Assembly (NCBI GenBank): GCA_003342895.1
Contig: PTFA01000011.1
Coordinates: 4,865,652-4,929,651 of the forward strand
Origin: Casuarius casuarius
Lineage: Eukaryota > Chordata > Aves > Casuariiformes > Casuariidae
DNA: 64,000 nucleotides
Reading direction: 5' to 3'
Shown here one piece after another: positions 10,099-20,925 of this stretch (positions within the stretch are counted from its first letter, which is position 1; every line of letters begins with the position of its first letter). A program made the translations under genes and the position numbers. The notes under the pieces are model-generated. The model made no database searches. It saw only the letters and a program-made list of their open reading frames with translations, and had not been told where the DNA came from.

Positions 10099-13000
10099 TG
10101 AAACATTCCATTCAACCCAAAATTTTCTGTATTGATTTTTAAAAATTTTTTTCAGTTCTGTTGAAGAAAAAGGAAGATTTTTTTTGTTTTGCTTTGTTTC
10201 AAGTTTTTCTTTATAGTGAATCAGAGAAGTAATTATTCACCCATCTCTATATCTAATCTGTACAACTAGCCTCATACTGTGCAGGAGTGGCTTGCTTTCA
10301 TGATTATCAACTAAATTTGTATAGAGAGGTGAAAATGCAGAACAGCTTTGCTTATGTTTCAAAACAGCACCTTTCAGGTAAGGGCTTGAAACTTGTAGGT
10401 ATTACAAAGTGGTGTTTGGAACAAGGAGGTTGAGAGTTTTCCTTCCTTCAAACTGTAATAAAATGCAGTCTTGTTTCTCCCACTTCCTGATGCTTCCCCA
10501 TCCTTATGCTTCAGGTCCAAATGTTTTTGTCAGCCCTCTGAAAACACATGCATGCAAAGTGCTAAGTCACAGACCTTTATCACTGATACACCTACCTCTG
10601 AAACCCTCCTACAAGAGGGGGTTCACCTTGAAAAAGTCTCCTAAAGGGCTGTAAACCTAAACAGTCTGGGGGAAAAAAATATGATGGAATGTCTCCTGGA
10701 TTACCTGACTTCTGAGACAACGTGTACACCTTTGTCCTAGTTCTTTGGGAGTTTGCCCTGATTCAGCTAGTTATATACGATGCTCTGAGCTCGCAGGAGC
10801 TTCTGATCCTCTAAAGTGTTGCTTCCACCTTTTCCAGTAGTGCTAGAGAGGTTGGTTTCATATAAACTGCAAAAGCTTTCATTCATCTGGAAGAAACTGC
10901 CCTGTTTACTCCTTGACAGTAACAAAACAAACTATATTCAAATATATGGCTGAAAAAGGCCTCTATTTTAGTCTATAAAATAAGAAAACGTCATTTNCAG
11001 GCTACCACCTGGGCCAACAGTAGGGTTTTTTTTTTTCTATATGCTCACCAGAACAGCTCTGAGAGAAAACTGCTCTTGGAAGCGTTTGGTGGAACAGAAG
11101 TGAAAGCTGCCACGTTGGTGCCCTCCTCTGCAGCAAGGGGTCTGTATGAAACAAGAACAATAAAAGTCACTTACAATTAGAGAGATGCCAAAATTCACAG
11201 AATCTACAATCTCATCTCTGCCCTTTGCCAGTGTGTGTTATTCCAGTGTTTGAAGGCTGTGTGACACTTTCACAAAGAATCTCTTACTGCATACTTACCA
11301 GTGTCTTGCTGTGTACTTTTTCTTTTTCCCCCATTGTGCCATGTGTTTTTTATTGTAGTCCTAGTCAGATTATCTCATAGATTGAAGATCTTTCCCTAGG
11401 TCTTGTTGCCATATGTGATGGAATAGGTCTATCAGATAGTAAACTCTGCATTGGATTTGTATAGAACAGCAGCGTACTGATACTCACTTTATCACATGTA
11501 ATGGGGGTAATCCAGGCTGTTTCATCTGAATGATCCATGTGTAGTCCAGGAAGTATTTTAAGTAAAAGAAAGGAACTCATTCCTTAAAGTTGGTGGGTTT
11601 TGGAAGCAGGAGGAATATTAAAATCCTCAACTTTTAGTGGAAGTAGAATTTGAAATGTTTTTCTAGTCTCCTTGGGAAAGATCACAAGAAAGGACCTACT
11701 TGCCATCAGAAAACCAGGCAGAACTTATCAAAAGCTTTCTCAAAGTAATGCATCCCTGGGAACTTATTTTATTTTTGAGGAATGCTTTTCCTTCAGATAA
11801 TGCTGTTCAGCCAGAGAATGCCTGGCTGCCTTGCCCTGAAGTCTCCATCCATGGACAACAGAAGCTCTGGAGAGAGATCCTGTAAGTGGCAGGAGAAGGG
11901 GAAGGGCAAGCTCAAACTCCTGCTGCCAGCACCACATGGAGGAGGCCACACAGTCAGGGAATGGCCCAACCGAGTGTGTCCAGTCCGAAATGCTGGCAGA
12001 CTGCAGCCTCCCAGCATCCAGCAAGCCTGGGCTCTGAGGGGTCAGCTCACTAAGGTCTGTAAAGCACAAAATCCTTCTCAAAACTGTTATGCAAAATATT
12101 AAAATGGAAAAAGTGAACTTTGAGAGCACAGGTAGGGCTCTGAATGAGCAGGCAGAAGAGAGGAGAAATCTTAAGTGGATCTGAGGTACTTGCATGGGAG
12201 GGTCCTGTGTTGGAGTTGTCAGATACCTTCTGGGCACTTTCCCAGCTTGAGATCATTTTGGAAGGGGTAACTGTACTATCCCCAAGTCAGACTAGCTTGG
12301 ACTCACTGTGGCTGGACTGCTTGCAATGGACTCAAAAACCACACAATGTGGTACTGTGTCAAACTGCAGAGAAGCAAACTATCAACCTCCTTCATAGGAA
12401 AGCATAGATTTAGGTAGAGTTCACATAGTGCAGTGGCAGAGAGGTGTACTTATACAGCTGGCACTCTGATGCTTCCTAACCAGCGTTGCAGTTTTATTTT
12501 TACGGTGATTCTACTAAGATTGATCACCGCCTGTGAACACTTAGGTTGGGGGCTGTCTTTCCAAAATCCAGATTCTGTGTCTTCAAACTGTGGTCTGTCC
12601 TAAAAATGATAGGACATGTGGGGTACTCTGCATGGCGTGCCACTGTGCTGGTAGGGTGTAACAAACAGTTGTTCTTGTAGGTGCTTTCTCCTGTGCGGGA
12701 GCAGAGCGTTAGCTGGGGCGTTGGCAGGTAACTTTTTTGGTCAGGCTCTCTGCAAGGATGTGGAAAGCGTGTATCTGGGGATTGTAACTCTTGGGGTGTG
12801 GGCCCTCAGTACCTTGGAAGCCCTCTTTTGTTGCTTTTGTATGCTTTTCCATTTTTTAAAATGAATTTAAATCCTAGCATTCACACAATTAAATGTTTTA
12901 GCCAGAATAATATAGTTCACTCAGTGAATTAGCATAAGTTCCAGTGGCAAAAAAGCATTTGTTCCAGGCCTGCGTAAACCATCTGTGTGTGAGGACCTGG

Positions 13001-13200
13001 GATGCAGCTATGTTGGCAAAGCTTTCCTAGTGCACACTGGGCTTCAGCTTTCCTCTTTTTCACAGTTTCAAGATGCTCTGCAACTCTTTAGCATGCTTCT
13101 CTCTCTGCTTCCATTTACTATTACATTATAATGTGACCTCCCTTTAAAAGTACCAGTATTTGAAAAGTGCTGGGACAGCCTGTATAAAATCAAAAGTGTA

Positions 13201-13308
13201 GGAAGGAGAGCTAAGGAGATAAGGGAGGCAGTGAGAGCACATCAAAAGGGAAAGCTGGGGAGAGGAAGGAGAACTAAAGGAAGGGGAATGGGTAGGGAGG
13301 AGGGGTGC
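13201..13308. repeat. Purine-rich (GA-rich) tract
   Basis: About 110 bases made mostly of GGAAGG, GGAGAG, AAGGGAGG and similar motifs on the plus strand, with few pyrimidines. It is low-complexity and imperfect. Such tracts can form triplex DNA, but nothing here shows that it does. Confidence 0.75.
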
Positions 13309-14949
13309 TGAAGTACTTCCCTCATAGTACTTGCGTACATATATATTGCACATAGCTGCTGAATCAGATTAAATGTATGCAAATACACTAATTTCTTTGA
13401 AGAACCAGGATGCCAAATAGCATGTCTGTGTGGTGCAGTAGAAGTTTGCATTTGGGATGTTGGAGCTGTCTCTGAGCAAGCTGGTACATTTGCTTGGTGC
13501 AGCGCAGAGATGCTGAGATGATGAGGGGAGCAGGCGAGGTGAAGCCATGTCCAGCTGGCGGATTGTCTCGAACTGGCTTGCCTGGAGTCAAGACGGATCT
13601 CTGCACCATGTTTTGTTGGGGGATGGCTGCCTCTGTGGTCAGCTGGCATCACCGCTCATGGGATAATTCTTGGAAGCCTTTTGCCTTGGACATATTTTTA
13701 GTTATACAACACTTTCAAGAAAGCTAGTAGCAGCAGGATTGTTAAAATGTGTCCGAGCACCAAATACAGAAACAAGACTTATCTTCTCTAGGAACTTTCC
13801 TGGGTTTGTCAGATTCCCTGTTACAGACACTTTGCTTACGAAGTAAGGTCTTAAGCTCTCTAACACTTTGTGAACTCATTTTCATTTCTGATAGGAAAAT
13901 AACAGACTGTCACACACAGCTTTTTCCTTTGCATCATTCTAACGTAGTTGTGACACTTGACATACAGCACAGATGACTCTGAATGACTACTTAAAATTTA
14001 AGCTGATGATTCAGAATTAATTGTGAAAAACAACTTCATTGTTGTCCCAGAGATTCTGCACAGACAGCAATTTTCTAAGATTAGCCTGCTTCAAGTGACC
14101 CATAAAACTTCACATCGGTAAAGCTTCTAAGACTTTTAAAATAATAATTCTAAGAAAGTATTTCAAACAAAATTTCAAAGGTTTTGTACTGTTGTTTTTT
14201 TTTCTCTTGAAAATCTATTGATGTTGACATTCTAAGATCTTTTAAAACATAACTTTGCAATTATGAAAACCTTCAAAAATGCACAGAAGTTGAGATATTA
14301 CTTTATGCTAGGGATGCTTGTAGACAGCGCTTCAGCACTTTGTTTTGTAAGTAGGAGAGAAAAGTATGTAACTTCAAAAGAGGGTAGAGCAAAACTATCT
14401 TTTAGAGTTAGATTACAATACTAGCATAAATAAGTGATAATTTTAGTAGCTTAGTTTTCTTCTTAAATCATATTTTAAGAAAATGAAATTTGTATTTTTA
14501 TATGATGTGAAAGGAAGGTTTCCTTGAAATGTTGGTATATTCTTGCAACATATTTCAAAACATTTCACAAGGCTGTTTAATAAAAGGTGTTTTATAGCAC
14601 CTGCTTATAAAAATTTTGTGGATCAGATGACAATGTGTAATATTTGTTTGGTGGTGAAGAAAAACATTAAACTGATTGTCTCTAATTGCCTAAATGCATA
14701 GAAAGCACATTGGTACTGAACTGCTTCAGAAGAGTTCAGAAACCATCAGTGTATTTTCAGCAATGGTATGCTATCTATGGTCCCTATAGTTTCTGGGACA
14801 AATAAGGAAAATAGGAAGTCCTTTCATAAAATAACGTGGTAAAAAGGAATGGTGAAGGACAGAGGGAAATGATTGTTGTACTGATCTTCAAAAGCCTGGA
14901 AATATCAAAGGCAAGTCATTGCTTCCGTGTGATCTGGCTCGTTTATGTA

Positions 14950-15055
14950 TCAGAGCACCATTGTGCTTAGCACTTTCAGAAACGCCAAGTTCCTTCCCGT
15001 TGAGTGCTTACAATCTACCTTTCACACCAGGAAGGTGGAGGATTGAGCTATGAAC
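14950..15055 (+). mobile_element. Probable ancient L2-like LINE 3' fragment
   Basis: The stretch GTGCTTAGCACTTTCAGAAA and then AAGTTCCTTCCC...GAGTGCTTACAATCTA resembles the amniote L2-type tail. That tail has a 'gtgctaagcactt' segment followed by '...tccctgcccc-aagagcttacaatcta'. The match is by eye to a remembered consensus, and the copy is divergent. Confidence 0.45.
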
Positions 15056-16894
15056 TCTAGCATGACAGGAGATTGGAGAAGACCCAATTGCATTTATAAC
15101 TTTGAAGCTCTCCACTAGAATTTTGTTGCAGTTTTACCCTGGTAAAGCTGCTGAAATTTATGAAGAATTCTCTTAATAATATACTTAGTAATATACTTCT
15201 GACAAGTAATTAAAAATGTATTATATGGTTTCATATTGCATGCTCTTGTATATATGTGCGTAAAAGGATATATATATGTAAACACACATGCACACAGAAA
15301 ACAGGATGTTTTTGCCCATTGCTTCTGTGTTTCATATTGTAAGAAGTCATTATTGAAAAATAAGTTTCCTTAATATTCAAAGCTGATCTTTGCTCTTTGA
15401 AGCTGAAAAATGTTTTAATATTAGCTCCTCTGGAAAGGAGCAATTAACAGATTCACACAATTTGTCATATCTATGTAGTCCCTTGTTTCTTTTTCTAATT
15501 TCAGTTTTTCCCATTTTTAGCCACTGAATCATGGTATAACATTGTAAGATGCTTTTCCCTCTTTGTTTCTTGATTCACAGTCTTTAGAATGTACCTAGGT
15601 ATTATATTTGAAATGTTTCCTCCCATAGTTCCAGGATATAGAGGCTTTCTTAAAAAGATACAGATATGTAGAGAGAGCTCTCACTAGTCAGTCAACCTCA
15701 GGATCTATAGCTTTAAGTAAAANTAGCAAGTCTGAGGCAAAATAGCCAAATCATTGTCTGATTACACAAGTTTATATCATCTATCCAGCTATATCACTAC
15801 ACCATTATGATATGTTCTTGTGCATATGTGAATTGTATAATATGTCAAGCAGCAAATGCTGAGAGACCACAGAGCTAAACCTGCTGCAGTGCCTGCCCCA
15901 AAACTTCAGTCTTATGATAAAAACTTGGGCTCCCTCTCCAGTGTTTGAAGTTTGAAGTCCTAAGGATTTCTCCATGGTTTCTTTGGAGCAAGCACTATTT
16001 TTTTTCCTTTTGAACAGCTTCAAAAATAGGAGAGGAAGTTTGTGGATATTTGAGGTTTATGGCTCCAATGAGAATTTTGGCTTCTATAGGGGCAGGAGAC
16101 TCGCTACGTCTGTTGTCGGACTCCCTCCACTGCCTTTGCTTAGGGGCGCGCAAAGGAGTGATGCACACTCTCTTCCTCCTCTGAAATGCGGCTCCTTTTC
16201 AGAGCCCTTGAGATCTGCTTAATGACTTGCTACATTAGGAAAAGCTGCTGGAACAAATAAAATTAATGTAGTTGCCAACATGTGAAGCGATCAAGTATGT
16301 TGTCTTTACTGTTAAAGCTCTCTCCCTTTGGCGAGTGTTTACCTCCTACATTTTGGGGGCGAGAAATTCCAACACCGTTAGCTGCAGTTCTCAAGTTTGT
16401 TGCTGCTTGACCTCTACTGCAGCGTCTACTGTCCTTTCTGATAATTCAAATGGTTTGCGTTAGACCAAGGCAAACAGTCACAGTATTTTCCTCCTGTGAA
16501 TAATTTATTCTAGTCACTTTGTTCTCTCTGCTTCCAATACTGATTTTTTTTTCATTAGGAGACATATTAGTGCAGCTAATTTTGTCCTAAAATCTTTGAA
16601 TCTGCTGTCAGTAATAACATTTTATTCAGAGTACACCTATATTTATTTTGCTTTTGATTACTCCAGCATGATCTGGTCTGGCCACAGGATTGATTGACTG
16701 TCAGTGCTCTGAATGCACTGGAAAGCACTTGGCACTGCATGGAAGATAACTCACAGGCATAACCATTTATGTGTCAACTAGTTTAAATCCAAATTTTAAG
16801 TTTAAAAACGCTATAATAAAGAGCATAGGAGCTTTCTGAAAGCATATGATTTGAGACAGAGCTATAGGAGGGAAAAATGTTCAAATGTACTGAA

Positions 16895-16940
16895 GTTCTC
16901 ACTTCTCACTATTATTCAGTTCTTACTTCTCACTATTATT
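16895..16940. repeat. 22-bp direct repeat, two near-identical copies
   Basis: 16895-16916 and 16919-16940 differ at one base (GTTCTCACTTCTC... versus GTTCTTACTTCTC...), both ending CACTATTATT. This is a simple local duplication with a 24-bp period. Confidence 0.88.
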
Positions 16941-18140
16941 TTTGGCTAGCAGTGGAGAATGGTTGTAGACCTTTAAATGCCATGAAGTTCTCTCCAGTAA
17001 GTTGGAGATGATACATAACATGGAAAGTAACTGCAAATGGGCACTGAAGTAAGAAGCAAAGCAAAGCCTACTCTGACAAAAAGGAAAAATAAAATTTGAT
17101 TTCAGATAATCATCAAATATGATACAGGATCATTAGATTAACCTTATATTATGATGGAAAGGGTTGCAGATCCATAAGATCTGTTTCAGCTGCATTTAAT
17201 GGGATCAGTAGGTTTATGTTCCTTATTACATTGAAACAGAAAAAAAATTTAATTTAGATAAAGGGGTACCTGATATGATCTGTTTTCTTTATATCTAGTG
17301 CTTTTATGTTGGCTTGTCACTTCTGTGGTGATTAACAGAAAATTATAACTTTTCCTGTAGTGAGGAGTGTTGAAGGTGGATGGGGAGAGTCTTTATGCAG
17401 ATGATACTTTACTTTTGCTGCAACATCCAGCAAGAATGATGGAGTTGGTGGTAGTTTTCCATTGGCAGCATAGAAAACTAACTAGAAAAAAAATTGAGCC
17501 ACCACTGTGCCCTTGAATAGCACCCTTCCTGCATCATTTTGGGGCTTCTCCTCAGTAGAGGCTTCATACTTCAAAAAAGGTCTATTTATGCCCCATAGAA
17601 TGACATGCAGTTGTAAGTTAGAGAGACACTGTTCACTCTCTGGGCAGTATATAAGTCATCTTGGGGAGGATAGCTGCCTTGTTGGCTAAACTGTCTTCAT
17701 TTGGGCACACAGCCCTCTTTTCAGTGCACACTTTCCTGGTGGATGGATCTGGCCTTGTGTGTCACCCAATGTAGTAATGTTGTAAATGACTGACAATGTG
17801 GGTTTATTACAGATATCCTGTAATGATGGTGTGGTAAGCTATGCCCCCAGATCCTTTCTTAGGAAGGTTGTCCTCCTGTCTATGGTTCAGGGAGAGAAAT
17901 GTAAATATAAGCTGAGTATATTAAATTGTTTTATTTATTTATGAATTACTTATTTCTACATTAAATTTATATTATTAAATGTAAATTGGTATCCATTTCA
18001 CTTGAAGCAGTATGACTTATACCAAAACATTGCAGCTCCTTTGTGAAGCTGGAGTCATGTGTGTAAAGCNTGGTGAAAGCATTTGCCTCCACCCATAGAG
18101 GACTTAGACCCCATTTTTGCTGGCCTGCCTCTACCCAGTT

Positions 18141-18192
18141 AGAGATGGTCTAGCTTATGTGCCTCTTTAGACTTAAGAAAGAGATGGTCTAG
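18141..18192. repeat. 13-bp direct repeat
   Basis: AGAGATGGTCTAG occurs at 18141-18153 and 18180-18192, 39 bp apart, in otherwise unlike flanks. Confidence 0.8.
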
Positions 18193-18479
18193 TTTAAACC
18201 TGAGAGATTGTTATTCAGCTCCTGCTAGCAGGAGTTGATGTCCCTGGCAAAACTTTTGGAAGATTCCCTGTTGTACGCTGGAGCNAGCAGGACAAAGCAG
18301 AACGAGCAGGTGTGCTGGCACCCTCATGCCTCCCCCGGCTGATTTCTCTCTCTTCTGCAGCAGTGGGTCTGCTTGCCACCTCTGGATGAGATGGGACCCC
18401 ACATACCCCACAAAGTCCAGCAGTTAGTGCCAAGCACAGTGGTAGGGTTCCCTCTGTTCCTTTGTGACTGCAAAGGTAC

Positions 18480-18560
18480 CAGGAGACCTTGGGTGTATGA
18501 CTTAAGTTTCTCTATGCCTCAGCTCCCTATGTGTAAAATGGACATATCAGTACCTGTGCA
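18480..18560 (+). mobile_element. MIR-like SINE remnant
   Basis: The core order of a MIR element is clear: AGACCTTGGGTGTATGACTT, then TTTCTCTATGCCTCAGCTCC, then TGTGTAAAATGGACATATCA and GTACCTG. This matches the familiar 'gaccttgggcaagtcactt...ctctgtgcctcagtttcc...ctgtaaaatgggga' core. Such copies are rare and old in bird genomes. Ends are approximate. Confidence 0.72.
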
Positions 18561-20861
18561 TCAAAAATACATTAGAAACTGTCAGCTAGGCAGATAGTCC
18601 AGGAATTGAGGTAAGGAATAAAATATGCTTAGGCAAGAAAGCAATCTGTTTCAACTTGAAATTGTTCTCCCTGTAGTCTGACTGGGGGCCAATTTAATAT
18701 AAACCATTTAACTTCATCAAAGGCTGCTTGGATACCATGGTATGGAATGACACTAATGATCCCCAGAAAGTCATGCTGCAGAATAACTCTAAAATAGTGA
18801 TGCTCAGTATTTACAGATGTTGGCATGGTCAAATGCTTGCACATTGCTCAAGATAGCCTTGTAGAGACAAGTGATTATTACAAGTTTTGTTCTCTGAAAC
18901 AAACCTGAGCTGAACAGCTGGAGCCTTGGGGAACTGCTGTTAGCAGCTGTGTTCTGGAAAGCAGCAGATCCTTATTTCTCTTCTTCTCTCACCTCCTTCT
19001 AGTGGGATAGCTAAATCTCTGGAGTAAGCACTGAGATGGGGCTCATCAGGCTTATTGGGCTTTTTGAACACAAGGTGTTTACTTCTCAGTTCTCTTTCCC
19101 CAGGAATTTTGTTCTAGCTAGGAAAATAGATGCATTCCAACCGTGGCTTTTTGCACTGTGCCTTTGACAATATCATAAATTCTTTTCCCTGTCTGGCTGT
19201 CCAAGTTTTAAGGAAAGAACCGATTGATCGTTTTTTAATGATGCAAATTCTTTTTCAGCCTAATGTCAGTAAAAATCTTTTGCTCCCTTGAGGGATGTTG
19301 CAGAATATCCATGATAAGGGTACTGACTGATCTTCAAAATACAAGTAGTGATTCTTCTTTTGCTAACATGTAAAAGAAGACTAGAGGTGCTTGTGACCTT
19401 TTATTCAGCTATTCTGAATGTGTTCTCTTGAATTTTTGTGCGGGTTAGATGCACGCCTTAGAAGGAAGCTCAGCTGCTTCACTGCTGCTTCACTGAAAGG
19501 TATTGTGCTAACAAGTAAAAGTTTTCAGTATAACTGTNTGAGAAGAGACATTATGCATTTAAGAAATCAGTGGTATCAGGGGCCTTTTCATTTGCTCATT
19601 CCATGGCAAGACAAAATTATTTCCCAGTCTGACACTAAAGCTGAAGTATTTGCTTTTTGACTGCAACTGTATGTTCCACTTTAATCTTATAAGAATAATA
19701 ATATGGTTATTTTTCTAAGTTTCTTCAGCTGCATGCATTGGCTGCATTNCAAGTTTGCAGTAAAAGTGGGTTATAAATCGAGATGACTTCCATATGGGAA
19801 CAGATCTTTTTATTATTCTTAGTTTGCTGTAGATGATGATTACTGCACTCGCGCCTTAAAAGCAGTTATGTAAAACCAGCAAAAGGTGTGTTGGGGGAAA
19901 GGCAATTGTCTTTGAAAAGTTTTCATAAACTGTGCTATTAAGTATTTATATGTGTGGTCTCAAAGCAGGCAGAGGAAAAAGTAACTGCCTTTAAGAATGT
20001 CACAAATGTTGCTTGAGACTCCTGGGAGAAGCAATATTTGGATCATTTATCTAGCAAAAAAGAGGCTGATGAGCACATGAACTTTCTTCTGACTGTAGTA
20101 AAAATGTCAGTCTGTGCAATTCATGCTGTACCTTTTCAATCCTTTCCTTTTCATTTAAAAGTCTATTGGCTTTTACAACCATTTGATCACAACATTAAAG
20201 GCACATTCAAATTCTATATCCTCTTCAGTAAGGGTATTTTTATTCCTCTGTGTATGCTACAGATGCTAAAGAATTAATGATTCAGGTGGTAGAGGGTGAG
20301 GAATCTAAATGCCTCCTTTTGGGCTGAGTTTTGTGTGGTTTAAAATTCTGTCTTACTGTCTATAAAGAAGTTTCTAGTGCTATTGCTATAATCATATATG
20401 GGAGAGTTTCAAAAAACAACCAGGACTGCCTGTATTTATTAACTTTAGCTAAAAGGCATAGAATCAATTGCTTACTTTTCCTGAAGCTCTGCTTATGACC
20501 AGAAAACAACTCATTAAAAACTTTCTAGCTTCCACAAAGCAGGATAAAGAACNTCATGCACCAATTTCTTGAGAAAGCCTTTAACATACAGTTGACTTTT
20601 TGCATATCATTAAAAAGCACTTGGTCTTGGTTAAATATTTAAAACAGTTGAGAATCAACCTTGCTATTAGGAAGTAATTTATACTTAAATACTTCGAATT
20701 TAAAGATTTAACAGAATTAACCATCATTTAATAGCATTTCCCTCATCTGCTATGCCCATCTGTGTCTTATTGCAAACACTGTGTCAGGAACTGTATTTAT
20801 TTGCTTGATTATATATTCAGTCCCTAGGCTTAATGGTACCCCTGTTCCTTTAGGCACTGTT
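18561..20861. other. Non-coding region
   Basis: AT-rich with no supported exon, RNA gene or clear repeat. Single n bases at 19538, 19749 and 20553. Confidence 0.6.
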
Positions 20862-20925
20862 GCAATTTGCCAATCTGTAAAAATGGAGTTAATGAGATAG
20901 ACCTCCTCCGTAAAGGAGATGCATC
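20862..20925 (+). mobile_element. MIR-like SINE 3' remnant
   Basis: CCAATCTGTAAAAATGGAGT is followed by TAATGAGATAGACCTCCT and CCGTAAAGG. This follows the amniote MIR tail, in which 'catctgtaaaatggggataatgatactgacctcctttgtaaag' is typical. The upstream core is not recognisable. Confidence 0.55.

Larger units (their letters stand above)
4916..14949. other. Non-coding region without recognisable exons
   Basis: AT-rich sequence with short microsatellites, a purine-rich patch and short duplications that are listed separately. Open frames of 125 codons (8708-9085, plus) and 157 codons (11764-12237, minus) show no family motif, and comparable frames occur on the opposite strand over the second. 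A modest GC-rich patch lies at about 12650-12800. I see no RNA gene. Confidence 0.6.
15056..18479. other. Non-coding region, CpG-enriched at 16.09-16.46 kb
   Basis: No exon supported. Bases 16090-16460 hold about a dozen CpG, including GGGGCGCGCAAAG near 16143, against a CpG-poor background. The rest is AT-rich, with a TTTATTTATTTATG run near 17930. A single n is at 15723. Confidence 0.6.

Noticed and set aside
11764..12237. 157-codon minus-strand frame with overlapping plus-strand frames
   Set aside because: Both strands are open over the same DNA, which points to composition; no known motif.
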